A program made the translations under genes and the position numbers. The notes below the pieces were generated by a model. The model ran no database searches, was not told the origin of the DNA, and saw nothing but the letters and a program-made list of their open reading frames with translations. 64,000 bases of DNA from Stenotrophomonas bentonitica (lineage in GTDB: Bacteria > Pseudomonadota > Gammaproteobacteria > Xanthomonadales > Xanthomonadaceae): NCBI RefSeq assembly GCF_002887735.1, contig NZ_PKQP01000001.1, positions 372,001 to 436,000 of the forward strand. The letters are read 5' to 3'. Below are positions 11,525 through 21,557 of the stretch, piece after piece. Positions within the stretch are counted from its first letter, which is position 1, and each line of letters opens with the position of its first letter.

Positions 11525-12580
11525 CTATCGTTTTGCGTCGTCGATTTTTTTGCCGCCCACGGTCGCGCCGCCGGTTTTCACGGCAGCGACAGCGTCGGCG
11601 TTGATCGCGCTCGGCGGGCGACCGGCATCCGGGCCCTGCCCCAGTGCGGCGGTGAGGTTGTCCACGGCCAGCTGCACCATCGCCCGGCGCGTGGCCTGGC
11701 TGGCACTGCCGATGTGCGGGGTCAGCACGACGTTGTGCAGGGCCAGCAACTCCGGGCGCACCGTCGGCTCACCTTCGAACACGTCCAGTCCGGCGGCGGC
11801 CAGACGGCCGTTGGCCAGTGCATCGGCGAGCGCCAGCTCATCCACGATGCCACCGCGGGCGATGTTGATCAGCGTGGCGGTCGGCTTCATTTTCGCTAGT
11901 GCATCGGCGTCGATGATGTGGTGCGAGGCGGCGTTGTACGGCAGCACGAGCACGAGGTGATCGGCCTGCGCCAGCAGGGTCTCCAGGTCCACATACTGCG
12001 CGCCGACCTCGGCCTCGGTGGCCTCGGGCAGCCGCGAACGGTTGTGGTACAGCACGCGCATGCCGAAGCCGTGCGCGCCGCGGCGGGCGATGCCCTGGCC
12101 GATGCGGCCCATGCCGAGGATGCCCAGCGTGCTGCCGTGGATATCCGCACCGAGCATGGTCTGGAACGACCATTGCCCCCACTGGCCGTCACGCAGCCAA
12201 CGCTCGGACTCTGTGATGCGGCGGGCGGCAGCCATCAACAGCGCGAAGCCGAGATCGGCCGTGGTTTCGGTCAGCACATCCGGCGTATTGCTGGCCAGGA
12301 TGCCGGCGGCGCTGAGCGCGTCGATATCCAGGTTGTTGTAGCCCACACCGACGTTGGCGATCGCGCGCAGCTGCGGCGCGTTGGCGATCTCGGCCGCACC
12401 GATGCGTTCGTTGAGGGTGATCAGCGCGCCGTCGACGTGGGCCAGCTGTTCGGCCAGCTTCTGCGGCGTATAGCGGGTGACGTCACCGGTCATGGTCAGG
12501 TCGAAATGCTGCCCGAGCTGTTCGACGACGTCGTCGAACAGGGGCTGGCTGACCCAGACCTTGGGGCGTCGATCAGCCAT
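11525..12580 (-). CDS. D-2-hydroxyacid dehydrogenase (glyoxylate/hydroxypyruvate reductase-like)
   Basis: NAD(P)-dependent reductase of 2-keto acids. The 351-residue protein shows the Rossmann site [11 protein letters not shown], the catalytic Arg in [10 protein letters not shown], the Glu in DVFEGEP and the His in TPHIGSAS. The N-terminal substrate domain and the [10 protein letters not shown] stretch are most like the GhrB / 2-ketogluconate reductase branch, but the exact substrate cannot be told from sequence. The ATG at 12578-12580 overlaps the aroC 3' end by 8 bases, so it is cotranscribed with prmB and aroC. The C terminus carries an extra Ala/Lys-rich tail of about 25 residues ([15 protein letters not shown]). 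Confidence 0.85.
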   Translation of the reverse strand: MADRRPKVWVSQPLFDDVVEQLGQHFDLTMTGDVTRYTPQKLAEQLAHVDGALITLNERIGAAEIANAPQLRAIANVGVGYNNLDIDALSAAGILASNTPDVLTETTADLGFALLMAAARRITESERWLRDGQWGQWSFQTMLGADIHGSTLGILGMGRIGQGIARRGAHGFGMRVLYHNRSRLPEATEAEVGAQYVDLETLLAQADHLVLVLPYNAASHHIIDADALAKMKPTATLINIARGGIVDELALADALANGRLAAAGLDVFEGEPTVRPELLALHNVVLTPHIGSASQATRRAMVQLAVDNLTAALGQGPDAGRPPSAINADAVAAVKTGGATVGGKKIDDAKR

Positions 12581-13676
12581 CGATCGTGCCCGGGATGCGC
12601 GGGGTAATCTCGCCCACATCGCCGCACTGGGCGCGATGCCGCAGCGCCTGGTCCATCAGCACCAGGGCCATCATCGCCTCGGCGATCGGGGTGGCGCGGA
12701 TACCCACGCACGGATCGTGACGGCCGGTGGTGATCACCTCGACCGAAGCGCCGCTCGCATCCACCGTGGCACCGGGCAGGCGCAGGCTGGAGGTCGGCTT
12801 GAGCACGATCGAGGCGGTGACCTGCTGGCCGGTGGAGATGCCACCGAGGATGCCGCCGGCATGGTTGCTGGCAAAGCCCTGCGGGGTGAGCAGGTCACGG
12901 TGCTCGGTGCCCTTCTGCGCGGCGCTGGCAAAGCCGTCGCCGATCTCCACGCCCTTGACCGCGTTGATGCTCATCAGCGCGGCCGCCAGATCGCCATCGA
13001 GCTTGCCGTAGATCGGCTCGCCCCAGCCCGGCGGCACGCCGTCAGCCACCACGTTGACGCGCGCGCCGACCGAATCACCGGACTTGCGCAGCGCATCCAT
13101 GTAGCTTTCCAGCGCCGGCACCTGATCGGCGACCGGCCAGAAGAACGGGTTGTCTTCCACCGCCGACCAGTCGAAGCCGGTCGGGGTGATCTCGCCCAGC
13201 TGCGAGAGATAGCCACGCACCGTGACGCCATGGCGCTGCAGCAGCCACTTCTTGGCGATGACGCCGGCAGCGACGCGCATGGTGGTTTCGCGCGCGGACG
13301 AACGACCGCCACCGCGCGGATCGCGGATGCCGTACTTCTGCCAGTAGCTGTAGTCGGCATGGCCCGGACGGAACTGCTGGGCGATGTTGGTGTAATCCTT
13401 GCTGCGCTGGTCGGTATTGCGGATCAGCAGGCCGATCGGGGTGCCGGTGGTACGGCCTTCGTACACCCCGGACAGGATCTCGATCTCATCGGCTTCGCGC
13501 CGCGCGGAGGTGTGCCGGCTCTTGCCGGTGGCCCGCCGCTGCAGGTCGTGGGCGAATTCGTCGGCGCTGATCTCCAGCCCCGGCGGACAGCCGTCCACCA
13601 CGCAGCCGATCGCCGGACCGTGCGATTCGCCGAAGGTGGTGACGGTCAGCAGTTTGCCGAAGCTGTTGGAACTCAC
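12573..13676 (-). CDS. aroC: Chorismate synthase AroC
   Basis: Last enzyme of the shikimate pathway; converts EPSP to chorismate using reduced FMN. The 367-residue product carries the signatures GESHGPAIG near the N terminus, [14 protein letters not shown], and [10 protein letters not shown] in the middle. The start is GTG at 13674-13676, overlapping the prmB stop as GTGA; this gives the standard N terminus [19 protein letters not shown]. The prmB-aroC order is conserved in many gammaproteobacteria. Chorismate feeds the tryptophan genes elsewhere in this window. Confidence 0.97.
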   Translation of the reverse strand: MSSNSFGKLLTVTTFGESHGPAIGCVVDGCPPGLEISADEFAHDLQRRATGKSRHTSARREADEIEILSGVYEGRTTGTPIGLLIRNTDQRSKDYTNIAQQFRPGHADYSYWQKYGIRDPRGGGRSSARETTMRVAAGVIAKKWLLQRHGVTVRGYLSQLGEITPTGFDWSAVEDNPFFWPVADQVPALESYMDALRKSGDSVGARVNVVADGVPPGWGEPIYGKLDGDLAAALMSINAVKGVEIGDGFASAAQKGTEHRDLLTPQGFASNHAGGILGGISTGQQVTASIVLKPTSSLRLPGATVDASGASVEVITTGRHDPCVGIRATPIAEAMMALVLMDQALRHRAQCGDVGEITPRIPGTIDG

Positions 13677-14602
13677 GGCCGCTGCGCTGCCAGTTCGGTG
13701 ATGCGGGCACTGTGCGCGATCAGTTCGCGGCACTCCACGGCGAAGATGCCCATCTGGCCGACCTTGAACTCGACCCAGCGGAAATCCACTTCCGGCAGCA
13801 GCTTGTACAGGTGCTGCTCGGACTCGCCCACTTCACAGATCAGCAGGCCATCCTCGCTCAGGTGCAGCGGGGCATCGCGCAGGATCTTCAGCACCAGGTC
13901 CAGGCCATCGTCGCCGGCACGCAGGCCCATTTCCGGCTCGTAGGAGTATTCCTGCGGCAGGGCATCGGTCTCGTCGTTGGTGACGTACGGGGGATTGGTG
14001 ACGATCAGGTCGTAATGACGGCCGGTCAGGCCGTTGAACAGGTCGGACTTGAGCAGGGTGACGTTCGGCGTCTGCAGCCGTTCCTTGTTCTCTTCGGCCA
14101 GCGACAGGGCCTCGTCGCTGAGGTCCACACCGTCCACTTCCCAGTTCGGGTAGTAGTGGCCCATGGCGATGGCGATGCAGCCCGAGCCGGTGCACAGGTC
14201 GAGGGCGCGATGGACATCGCGGCCGGCCAGCCACGGCTCGAAGCCGCACTCGATCAGTTCGGCGATCGGCGAGCGCGGCACCAGGGCGCGCGCGTCGCTC
14301 TTGAAGCTCAGGCCGGCGAACCAGGCCTCACCGGTCAGGTAGGCGGCCGGGATGCGCTCGTCGATACGGCGCTGGAACAGCTCCAGCACGCGGACCTTTT
14401 CGTCCTGCAGCAGGCGCGCCTGGCCATAGGCCGGGCCAAGGTCGTGCGGCAGGTGCAGGCTGTGCAGGACCAGCTGGGTGGCTTCGTCCAGGGCGTTGTC
14501 GTAGCTGTGCCCGAAGGTCAGCCCGGCGGCGTTGAAACGGCTGGTGCCGTAGCGGATCAGGTCGATGATCGTGTGGAGTTCGGCGGCCGTTTCGGCAGTC
14601 AT
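13673..14602 (-). CDS. prmB: 50S ribosomal protein L3 N5-glutamine methyltransferase PrmB
   Basis: Methylates a glutamine of ribosomal protein L3. The 309-residue SAM enzyme has motif [13 protein letters not shown], an acidic VDLSDEAL after the second strand, and the NPPY catalytic tetrapeptide in [11 protein letters not shown]. The N-terminal helical domain ([19 protein letters not shown]) distinguishes PrmB from PrmC. It heads the prmB-aroC-dehydrogenase group and is divergent from the SCO1-like gene across 147 bp. Confidence 0.94.
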   Translation of the reverse strand: MTAETAAELHTIIDLIRYGTSRFNAAGLTFGHSYDNALDEATQLVLHSLHLPHDLGPAYGQARLLQDEKVRVLELFQRRIDERIPAAYLTGEAWFAGLSFKSDARALVPRSPIAELIECGFEPWLAGRDVHRALDLCTGSGCIAIAMGHYYPNWEVDGVDLSDEALSLAEENKERLQTPNVTLLKSDLFNGLTGRHYDLIVTNPPYVTNDETDALPQEYSYEPEMGLRAGDDGLDLVLKILRDAPLHLSEDGLLICEVGESEQHLYKLLPEVDFRWVEFKVGQMGIFAVECRELIAHSARITELAAQRP

Positions 14603-14749
14603 GGCGGGGCAACAGACAGAGTGGCCCTAGATTATAGGCGCTGGGGCGGGCCGGGGCATCCGTTGCAGTCGAAACGGGTGCGGCTGCCGCATGGGACGCC
14701 ACCGCCCGCATCCCTCTATCATGGTGGCCACTTCCGGGACGGGGCCCTT

Positions 14750-15400
14750 ATGTTCAATCGCAATGTCGGCATCATCCTGCTGATCGCCCTGGCCGCCGGG
14801 CTGGGCCTGGTCGTGGCCCAGATGGTCTTCGCGCCCAAGCCGGGCGGTGACCGCCCCGCCACGGAATCGATCACGTTCTACCCGCAGCCGCGCCCGCTGC
14901 CCGATTTCAACCTCGGCCAGTCCGACGGCACCCGCCTGATCCCCGGCGAGCTGAAGGGCCATTGGACCCTGGTGTTCCTCGGCTTCACCTTCTGCCCGGA
15001 CGTCTGCCCGACCACGCTGGCCGATCTGGCCCAGGCCCAGAAGCAGTGGGAAGCCCTGCCTGAAACACTGCGCCCGCGGCTGGTCTTCATTTCGGTCGAT
15101 CCCGAGCGCGACACCCCGGCGCGGCTGGGCGAGTACGTCCACGCCTTCCACAAGGACACGCTGGCGGCCACGGCGGATGTGCCCTCGCTGGAGCGCTTCG
15201 CCACCTCGCTGGGCTTCGTGTTCCAGAAGGTGCCGGGCAAGCATTTCGATGAAAACCCCGAGGACTACACCCTCGAGCACTCGGCCAGCCTGGCCGTGCT
15301 GGACCCGGAAGGCCGCCTGGCCGGCCTGATCCGCCCTCCTTTCCAAGCGCAGGCGATCGCCCGCGACCTGCAACTGCTGACCGAGAAATCCGCCCCATGA
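14750..15400 (+). CDS. SCO1/SenC family copper chaperone
   Basis: Membrane-anchored thioredoxin-fold protein that delivers copper to, or reduces, the CuA centre of cytochrome oxidase. The 216 residues begin with one N-terminal membrane helix (7-27), followed by the periplasmic domain with the copper motif FCPDVCPTT (Cys82, Cys86) and the distal His at about 177 (LEHSA). The ATG at 14750-14752 places the membrane helix at the N terminus. The TGA overlaps the psd ATG by 4 bases. No oxidase genes lie nearby, so the partner is not visible here. Confidence 0.9.
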   Translation: MFNRNVGIILLIALAAGLGLVVAQMVFAPKPGGDRPATESITFYPQPRPLPDFNLGQSDGTRLIPGELKGHWTLVFLGFTFCPDVCPTTLADLAQAQKQWEALPETLRPRLVFISVDPERDTPARLGEYVHAFHKDTLAATADVPSLERFATSLGFVFQKVPGKHFDENPEDYTLEHSASLAVLDPEGRLAGLIRPPFQAQAIARDLQLLTEKSAP

Positions 15401-16239
15401 GTTTGATGACCACGCTGAGCTACGCCCTGCCCCACCGCCTGCTGTCGTCCATGGCGCGCAGACTGGCGTACTCGAGCAACCCGCGGATCTCGCGCTGGCT
15501 GATCGATACCGTGACCGCCAAGTTCGGCGTGAACCTGGCCGAAGCCGCCAACCCGGACCCGCGCAGCTACCGCACCTTCAATCAGTTCTTCACCCGTGCG
15601 TTGAAGCCGGGCGCGCGCGTGGCCGATGCCGATCCGCGCACGCTGGTCATGCCGGCCGACGGCCGGATCAGCCAGCTGGGCACGATCGAGGACGGGCGCA
15701 TCTTCCAGGCCAAGGGGCAGTCCTTCACCGCCGCCGAACTGCTGGGCGATGCCAAGGATGCGGAAGTCTTCCACCACGGCCTGTTCGCCACGGTGTATCT
15801 CTCGCCGAAGGATTACCACCGCGTGCACATGCCGTGGACCGGCACGCTGCGCGAGACGGTGCATGTGCCGGGTCGGTTGTTCAGTGTCGGGCCGGCGGCG
15901 GTGAACAAGGTGCCCGGGCTGTTCGCCCGCAACGAGCGCCTGGTCTGCCACTTCGATACCGATTTCGGCCCGATGGTCTCGGTGATGGTCGGCGCACTGC
16001 TGGTCTCCGGCGTGGAGACGGTGTGGGGCGGCGAGGAGATCCCGGCCTACGGCGATACCATCACCCGCAAGGATTACCGCAGCAAGGGCATCACCCTGGA
16101 GCGCTTCGCGGAGATGGCGCGCTTCAACTACGGCTCCACCGTGATCGTGCTGCTGCCGCCGGGCGTGGCCGAGTTCGCGCCGCATCTGGACGCCGAGCAT
16201 GCGGTGCAGTTGGGGCAGGCGCTGGCCACCCTGAAGTGA
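15397..16239 (+). CDS. psd: Phosphatidylserine decarboxylase Psd
   Basis: Makes phosphatidylethanolamine in the inner membrane. The 280-residue proenzyme cleaves itself to form a pyruvoyl group at the Ser of the GST triad, seen here as NYGSTVIVL with Ser near residue 247. The GST triad matches, although the residue before it is Tyr rather than the Leu of the common LGST form. Other signatures are RTFNQFFTR, the metal-binding DYHRVHMP and the [13 protein letters not shown] segment. The start overlaps the SCO1-like gene (ATGA). It is followed by a SMAG repeat and a strong terminator. Confidence 0.95.
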   Translation: MSLMTTLSYALPHRLLSSMARRLAYSSNPRISRWLIDTVTAKFGVNLAEAANPDPRSYRTFNQFFTRALKPGARVADADPRTLVMPADGRISQLGTIEDGRIFQAKGQSFTAAELLGDAKDAEVFHHGLFATVYLSPKDYHRVHMPWTGTLRETVHVPGRLFSVGPAAVNKVPGLFARNERLVCHFDTDFGPMVSVMVGALLVSGVETVWGGEEIPAYGDTITRKDYRSKGITLERFAEMARFNYGSTVIVLLPPGVAEFAPHLDAEHAVQLGQALATLK

Positions 16240-16241
16240 CG

Positions 16242-16268
16242 GTAGTGCCGGCACATGGCCGGCACTAC
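16242..16268. repeat. SMAG/REP palindrome after psd
   Basis: Perfect 11-bp arms GTAGTGCCGGC and GCCGGCACTAC around ACATG. The GTAG head and this hairpin are the typical Stenotrophomonas SMAG form and the clearest of the REP units in this window. Confidence 0.8.
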
Positions 16269-16284
16269 CCGGGCTCACGCCCAT

Positions 16285-16317
16285 AAAAAACGCCCTGGGA
16301 AACCGGGGCGTTTTTTT
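16285..16317. terminator. Bidirectional terminator between psd and rraB
   Basis: Stem CGCCCTGG (16291-16298) and CCGGGGCG (16303-16310) with a GAAA loop and one T-G wobble, flanked by A6 on the left and T7 on the right. It serves both converging genes. Confidence 0.9.
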
Positions 16318-16337
16318 GTGTGCGATGTTCCGCTCGA

Positions 16338-16679
16338 TCAGACCTCGACCGGGCCGACGTCCATACCGTCGTAGTCTTCCACGCCGTTCGCTTCGGCCAG
16401 CGCCTGCAGCTCGTGGTTGCGGGCATCCAGCGAGGCTTCGGTGTGGACCTCGGCGCGCTCCACGTGCAGCACGTGGTACGGGGCCTCGCCCTCTTCCAGG
16501 TCCGGCTCGAACACTTCCACCAGGGTGTACCCCATCTCGACCAGCTTCTCGCCCAGGCCGTGCAGTGGCTCCGGGGTGGTGTTGACGAAGAAGTAGCCCC
16601 ACAGCATCGGGCCGTTGAGGTCCCAATCGGTGTTTTCACGGATGTTGGCGAACATCTCGTTGATCGCGGTGATATCCAT
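16338..16679 (-). CDS. rraB: RraB-family ribonuclease E inhibitor / DUF1260 protein
   Basis: A 113-residue acidic protein related to regulator of ribonuclease activity B, which binds RNase E and lowers mRNA decay in E. coli. Supporting features are the small two-layer domain with WGYFFVN and LGEKLVEMGYTLVEVFE, the end NHELQALAEANGVEDYDGMD, which matches the RraB C-terminal pattern (L..LA...V.YDGW), and the acidic composition. The start ATG at 16677-16679 gives MDITAINEMF; an upstream in-frame start would add an unlikely basic leader. It lacks the acidic tail of E. coli RraB. Confidence 0.75.
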   Translation of the reverse strand: MDITAINEMFANIRENTDWDLNGPMLWGYFFVNTTPEPLHGLGEKLVEMGYTLVEVFEPDLEEGEAPYHVLHVERAEVHTEASLDARNHELQALAEANGVEDYDGMDVGPVEV

Positions 16680-16793
16680 CTTGCTGTCCTGTCTGCGTGT
16701 TGCGGTGAGCACCGACCCGTGGCCGACGCTGCGATGGATGTGCTGGGCCGGGCGGCCGCAGGCGTGATGCCGGCGAGCCTACCCGGTTATGGC

Positions 16794-18398
16794 TTACTTG
16801 TCGCAGCCCTGCAGCTTGATGCTCTGGCCCTGCTTGAGCGAATAGGCCGGCGCCTTGAGGCCGTTGGCCCGGGCCAGGGTCGGTACGTCGCACTGGAACC
16901 TGGCCGCGATCTTGCCAAGGGTCTCGCCTTTGCCGACCTTGTAACTGCGGGCCGGCTTGGCCTTCGGCTTGGCGACCGGCACGGCGACGGGCGCAGCCGG
17001 GGTCACCGCGGGCATGGCCTGGGCCTGGGCGACCGGGACCACGCTGCCCACCGCCACGTTGCCGGTGTAGCTGACGGCCGTGGGACGCACGATCGCCGCA
17101 TTGAGGTCGGCGGTGATCAGGGTGCGGGCCAGATCGGCACGCGGGCCGCTGACACAGAAGCGGTTGTACAGCCCGGCGATGCGGGTGGTCGCGTTGATCG
17201 TGGTGCCGGCCGGAATCCAGCCATCGGCCTCATAGCGCGGGTTGAGGTTGCGCAGCGCGCGCATGTAGCCGTCGCGGGTGCCGGTGCTGCCCAGGCAGAT
17301 GGTCAGTTCATAGATCGTGGTCGACTTGGCCAGGCGGATGGTGGCCGGCTGTGCGCTGATCTTCGGGAACTCCACGCCGTACTGCTGCGGGTGCAGATAG
17401 ATCCAGGCCGCGGCGATCACCATCGGCACGTAGTCCTTGGTCTCGCCCGGGAACTGGTTGTAGACGCTGTCGGTCCAGAAGCTCTGGCCCGGATACTGGC
17501 GGAACACCCGGATGGCACGGCCCTCACCGCCGTTGTAACCGGCCAGCGACAGCTCCACGCTGTTGTTGAGCTCGCGCATGCGCTCGTTGAGGTAGGTGGC
17601 GCTGGCCTCGGCCGCGCTGCGCGCATCGAAGCGGGTGTCGAAGCCGGTGCCATCCGGGCCCAGGCCGAAACGACGGCCGGTGGCCGGCATGAACTGCATC
17701 AACCCCGCCGCGCCCGCACGCGAGGACGCATGCACCCGCCCGTTGGATTCCTTGGCCATGATGCCGAACAGCAACGCTTCGGGCAGGCCACGCTTTTCCC
17801 ACTCCGGCCACATCACCGCCCGCAGGTTCTGGTAGTTCTCGTAGCTGGTGAGCAGCGCCGGGCGCATGTCGGTCAGCCAGCGGCGGATGCCCGCCTGCAC
17901 GGCCGGGTTGTACTCGACCATGGTGTCGAAGGCGTGGCGCTTGTCATTGAGCAGCGCTGCGGCGCGGGCAGCTTCGGGCACGTCGGCAGCCAGCGGGCCG
18001 ACATGGTCCGGGTCGGCCTCCAGCAGGGTGCCGTCGGCGATGACGGTGCCGTCCTCGCTGTCCTGCTGGCTGTCGGCGTTGCTCTTGAGCAGGCGCTTGT
18101 AGGTCGGCAGCAGGTTGCTGACCTGGCAGCCCTTCTGGGCCACGCAGGCGCTGATCACATCCTCCATGTCCTCCAGCGCGGCATCGGCCTCGTTGGTGCC
18201 TTTCGGGTCGGCATTGTTCACCAGCACCAGCGCCGCGTTGTAGCGCTTCTCGGCGGCAGTCATGCGCTGATCGAGCGCCTCCACCTTGGCCTTGTCGCGG
18301 GCGGAGACGCGCTGGGCATGGGCCTCGGGGACGAACGACAGCATCGCGGCGACCGCCAGCAACGGCCAACCACGGACAAGCAAGACAGGAACGGGCAT
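16794..18398 (-). CDS. LysM-containing lytic transglycosylase (MltD-like)
   Basis: Periplasmic or outer-membrane peptidoglycan lyase. The 534-residue protein has a signal peptide (cleavage after EAHA), a charged N-terminal helical region of about 170 residues, a family 1 SLT domain with the catalytic Glu near 216 (AKESNG) and the flanking GAAGLMQFMPAT and SLAGYNGGEGR motifs, an Ala/Pro/Lys linker, and one C-terminal LysM domain (SYKVGKGETLGKIAARF). It resembles MltD but with one LysM and no lipobox. A GTG nine bases upstream (18405-18407) is an alternative start. Divergent from the HerA-like ATPase gene. Confidence 0.88.
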   Translation of the reverse strand: MPVPVLLVRGWPLLAVAAMLSFVPEAHAQRVSARDKAKVEALDQRMTAAEKRYNAALVLVNNADPKGTNEADAALEDMEDVISACVAQKGCQVSNLLPTYKRLLKSNADSQQDSEDGTVIADGTLLEADPDHVGPLAADVPEAARAAALLNDKRHAFDTMVEYNPAVQAGIRRWLTDMRPALLTSYENYQNLRAVMWPEWEKRGLPEALLFGIMAKESNGRVHASSRAGAAGLMQFMPATGRRFGLGPDGTGFDTRFDARSAAEASATYLNERMRELNNSVELSLAGYNGGEGRAIRVFRQYPGQSFWTDSVYNQFPGETKDYVPMVIAAAWIYLHPQQYGVEFPKISAQPATIRLAKSTTIYELTICLGSTGTRDGYMRALRNLNPRYEADGWIPAGTTINATTRIAGLYNRFCVSGPRADLARTLITADLNAAIVRPTAVSYTGNVAVGSVVPVAQAQAMPAVTPAAPVAVPVAKPKAKPARSYKVGKGETLGKIAARFQCDVPTLARANGLKAPAYSLKQGQSIKLQGCDK

Positions 18399-18519
18399 TT
18401 TTGGCACTGTGTGCGAACGATGGGGCAGAGTAGCCGTGCCGCTTGCATCGGGGCAACCCGTCTGCCGGCCGGTCAGTGCCGACGTTTAGAATCCCGCCTA
18501 TTCACACTGCGAGTTGACC

Positions 18520-20025
18520 ATGGATCCGATTCTGCTCGGCAAAGGCATCACCGACGATATCCCCGTCACCCTGTTGCCGCGGCTGGGCAACCGGCACGGC
18601 CTGGTGGCCGGCGCGACCGGTACCGGCAAGACCGTCACCCTGATGACGCTGGCCGAAGGCTTCTCGCGGATCGGCGTACCGGTGTTCCTGGCGGATGTGA
18701 AGGGTGACGTGTCCGGCCTGGCCGTGGCCGGCGCCGGGACCGAGGCGCTGCTGCAGCGCGCGAAGGACCTGGGCGTGGCCGACTACGCGCCCGCCGCCAG
18801 CCCGACCATTTTCTGGGACCTGTACGGCAAGCTCGGCCACCCGGTGCGCACCACGGTGAGCGAGATGGGCCCGACCCTGCTCGCCCGCATCCTGGAGCTC
18901 AACGACACCCAGGCCGGCGTGCTGGACATCGTGTTCAAGCTTGCCGACGACCGCGGCCTGCTGCTGCTTGATCTGGATGACCTGCGCGCCCTGCTCGGCC
19001 TAGTCGCCGAAGAGCGCAAGGACATCTCCACCGAATACGGGCTGGTCAGCGCGCAGACGGTGGCGGCCATCCAGCGTTCGCTGCTGCGCCTGTCGCAGGA
19101 CGGCGGCGAGGCCTTCTTCGGCGAGCCTGCGCTGGAGCTGGCCGACATCATGCGCGTCAACCACGACGGCCGCGGCGTGATCGGCATCCTCGCCGCCGAC
19201 CAGCTGGTACTGAAACCCCGGCTGTACTCGACCTTCCTGCTGTGGCTGCTCTCCGAGCTGTTCGAAACACTGCCGGAAGTGGGCGATCTGGAGAAGCCCA
19301 AGCTGGTCTTCATCTTCGATGAAGCGCATCTGCTCTTCGATGACGCACCGCCGGCGCTGGCGCAACGCATCGAACAGGTCGTCCGGCTGATCCGCTCCAA
19401 GGGCGTGGGCGTGTATTTCTGCTCGCAGTTCCCCGATGACGTGCCGGCCAACATTCTTGGCCAGCTCGGCAACCGCGTGCAGCACGCGCTGCGTGCGTTC
19501 ACCCCGCGCGACCAGAAGGCGGTGAAGGTGGCCGCCGAAACCTTCGTGCCCAATCCGAAACTGGATGTGGCTGCCACGCTGGCCAAGCTGGGTACCGGCG
19601 AGGCGCTGGTCTCCACCCTGCAGGACAAGGGCATCCCCTCGCCCGTGCAGCAGACCCAGATCGCGCCGCCGCGCTGCCGGATGGGTGCGATCGGCGAGGC
19701 CGAACGTGCGCAGGTGCGTGCCGGCAGTCCGGTCGGCACGCGCTATGACACCGCGATCAACCGCGAATCGGCTGCGGAACGGCTGGCGCAGCGCGCGCAG
19801 AAGACGGTCGAGCAGTCGGATGCGCCTAAGGCCCGCACCCGTCAGCAGGATGAGGCGCAGGAAGGCGGCTTCGGCCAGAGTATCAAGGATGCGATCTTCG
19901 GCACCAAGCGCCGCCAGGGCATGATCGAGACCATGGCCAAGCAGACCACGCGCACCGTCGGCACCAAGCTGGGCAACCAGATCGTGCGCGGCCTGCTGGG
20001 CGGTATTTTCGGCGGAAAGCGCTGA
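18520..20025 (+). CDS. HerA-like P-loop ATPase, DUF853 (YjgR family)
   Basis: A 501-residue ATPase with Walker A GATGTGKT (31-38) and Walker B LVFIFDEAHLLF (about 262-273), and the HerA/FtsK-like strand order. This family (YjgR/DUF853) is annotated as helicase HerA-like but its cellular role is unknown. The C terminus is rich in Lys/Arg/Gln and ends with a glycine-rich GGIFGGKR. The ATG at 18520-18522 is preferred over the TTG two codons upstream. Followed by a hairpin and then greB in the same direction. Confidence 0.88.
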   Translation: MDPILLGKGITDDIPVTLLPRLGNRHGLVAGATGTGKTVTLMTLAEGFSRIGVPVFLADVKGDVSGLAVAGAGTEALLQRAKDLGVADYAPAASPTIFWDLYGKLGHPVRTTVSEMGPTLLARILELNDTQAGVLDIVFKLADDRGLLLLDLDDLRALLGLVAEERKDISTEYGLVSAQTVAAIQRSLLRLSQDGGEAFFGEPALELADIMRVNHDGRGVIGILAADQLVLKPRLYSTFLLWLLSELFETLPEVGDLEKPKLVFIFDEAHLLFDDAPPALAQRIEQVVRLIRSKGVGVYFCSQFPDDVPANILGQLGNRVQHALRAFTPRDQKAVKVAAETFVPNPKLDVAATLAKLGTGEALVSTLQDKGIPSPVQQTQIAPPRCRMGAIGEAERAQVRAGSPVGTRYDTAINRESAAERLAQRAQKTVEQSDAPKARTRQQDEAQEGGFGQSIKDAIFGTKRRQGMIETMAKQTTRTVGTKLGNQIVRGLLGGIFGGKR

Positions 20026-20031
20026 TACTCC

Positions 20032-20060
20032 GTGTCGCGCCGCATGGCGCGGCACCTTTT
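20032..20060 (+). terminator. Hairpin with short T-run after the DUF853 gene
   Basis: GTGTCGCGCC and GGCGCGGCAC (one T-G wobble) around GCAT, followed by CTTTT. A probable weak terminator before greB; a REP-type unit is possible. Confidence 0.5.
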
Positions 20061-20080
20061 GACGAGCACAAGCAGACCTG

Positions 20081-20584
20081 ATGTCGCGTTGGCGTCCCCC
20101 CGCGGAAAAAAGCACGGCCCTGATCACCGCACAGGGCCACCAGCGGCTGAAGACCGAACTGGATGAACTGTGGCGGCACAAGCGCCCGGAGGTAGTGAAG
20201 GCCCTGGCCGCAGCCGCCGCGGAAGGCGACCGCTCCGAGAATGCCGAGTACACCTACCGCAAGAAGCAGCTGGGCGAGATCGACCGGCGCGTGCGTTACC
20301 TGACCAAGCGACTGGAGGCGCTGCGCATCGTCGATACGGCGCCGACCGATCCGAACGCCGTGTTCTTCGGCGCGACGGTCGAGCTGGAGAACGTCGATTC
20401 GGGCGACATCCATGTGTATCGCATCGTCGGCCCGGACGAGACCGACGCCGGTGCCGGCTGGATCAGCATCGATTCGCCCCTGGCCCGCGCATTGCTGAAG
20501 AAGCGCGTGGACGATGAGTTCGAAGTGGAACTGCCCAGTGGCCGCCATGGGTTTGCGATCCTGTCGGTGGCGTATCCCGGCTGA
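20081..20584 (+). CDS. greB: Transcription elongation factor GreB
   Basis: Rescues backtracked RNA polymerase by stimulating transcript cleavage. The 167-residue protein has the N-terminal antiparallel coiled coil with the acidic tip [10 protein letters not shown] (Asp50, Glu53), then the FKBP-like C-terminal domain. Length and the basic start ([11 protein letters not shown]) fit GreB better than GreA. ATG at 20081. Confidence 0.93.
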   Translation: MSRWRPPAEKSTALITAQGHQRLKTELDELWRHKRPEVVKALAAAAAEGDRSENAEYTYRKKQLGEIDRRVRYLTKRLEALRIVDTAPTDPNAVFFGATVELENVDSGDIHVYRIVGPDETDAGAGWISIDSPLARALLKKRVDDEFEVELPSGRHGFAILSVAYPG

Positions 20585-20593
20585 CGGCAAGTG

Positions 20594-20618
20594 CATCGAC
20601 GCGTGGCGTGGATCTACC
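20594..20618. repeat. SMAG/REP-type palindrome after greB
   Basis: Read on the minus strand it starts GGTAGATCCACGCC; arms ATCGACGC and GCGTGGAT around GTG with one mismatch. A second, decayed GTAG unit follows at about 20641-20697. The rest of the greB-DUF3025 gap holds nothing else I can see. Confidence 0.6.
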
Positions 20619-20723
20619 GGGGATGTTGGAAACCAGCGGCAGTAGCGCCACGCCATGCGCGAATTGCGCACGGCATTGCCACCGGCGTGCTACCAGATGC
20701 ATGTCATCACTGCAGCCGCCGAA

Positions 20724-21557
20724 TCACCCCAGCGCAGCGGGATACACGCGCCCCGGGCGCAACGGGCGGAAGTAGTCGGCCCGCGCATAGAAGGTCGCCG
20801 CCTGCCGCGCGTGCCACCCGGGAATCCCCGCCAACGGCAACGGACGCAGCTCCAACGGATCACCAAGCCGCTCTCCGTCCGCGATGGCCTGCGCCACCGC
20901 CGCGACCGCACTGGCATCGTCATCGCCCTGTACCAGCACGCACTTGCCGACCAGCAGGCGGTCCGGCAGCAGGGCCTGCTCCAGCAGCGCATGCCCGATC
21001 ACCGCCGCGACGGCGATATCACCGTTGCGCCAGTGCCCTGCTCCGTCCACGAACAGCGCCGGCCAGTCGTGCCGGTCCCATGCGCCCAGCAGCGCAGGGT
21101 CGCGCACCCGCACGATCACGCCTGTCTCGTCGAACTGGGTCAGTGCCGCCTGCGCACGGTTGCGTTGCCCCGGCGCCATCGCCGCGATGTGCCGGCATTG
21201 CTGCTGGTTGAGCGCGCGCTTGATGGCAGGGTAACGCGCCCAGATCAGGGCGTTGAACAAGTCATGCCAGTTGTCCGCACGCGTGGCGATCCGGCCGCGC
21301 CCGGCGATGCGCGCTTCATAATGCAGGCCGTCGGCCAGCAACGCCTCGTCCTGCTCGGCCAGATGCTTGTCCGGCAACGCGAGGCGCGCGTCGAGCGCAG
21401 CGATGGTGGGCCAGTCGGGCGCGCCCATCAGATCCTGGAAGTCGCGCAGCCCGGCATAGATCGGCTGTGCGAAGCAGGCCGCATCCACCGCGTTGCGCGG
21501 TGGTGCGATGAAGCGGCGTCGACCGCCAGTATCGGCAGCCGACGCCGATACGATCAC
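20724..21557 (-). CDS. DUF3025 family protein
   Basis: The 277-residue soluble protein matches the DUF3025 family, recognised by [21 protein letters not shown] in the middle (about 93-113) and a C-terminal [10 protein letters not shown]. No catalytic motif is known. The start is GTG at 21555-21557, overlapping the rimO stop as GTGA, so the two are cotranscribed and coupled. The role is unknown; linkage to rimO suggests nothing beyond shared expression. Confidence 0.8.
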   Translation of the reverse strand: MIVSASAADTGGRRRFIAPPRNAVDAACFAQPIYAGLRDFQDLMGAPDWPTIAALDARLALPDKHLAEQDEALLADGLHYEARIAGRGRIATRADNWHDLFNALIWARYPAIKRALNQQQCRHIAAMAPGQRNRAQAALTQFDETGVIVRVRDPALLGAWDRHDWPALFVDGAGHWRNGDIAVAAVIGHALLEQALLPDRLLVGKCVLVQGDDDASAVAAVAQAIADGERLGDPLELRPLPLAGIPGWHARQAATFYARADYFRPLRPGRVYPAALG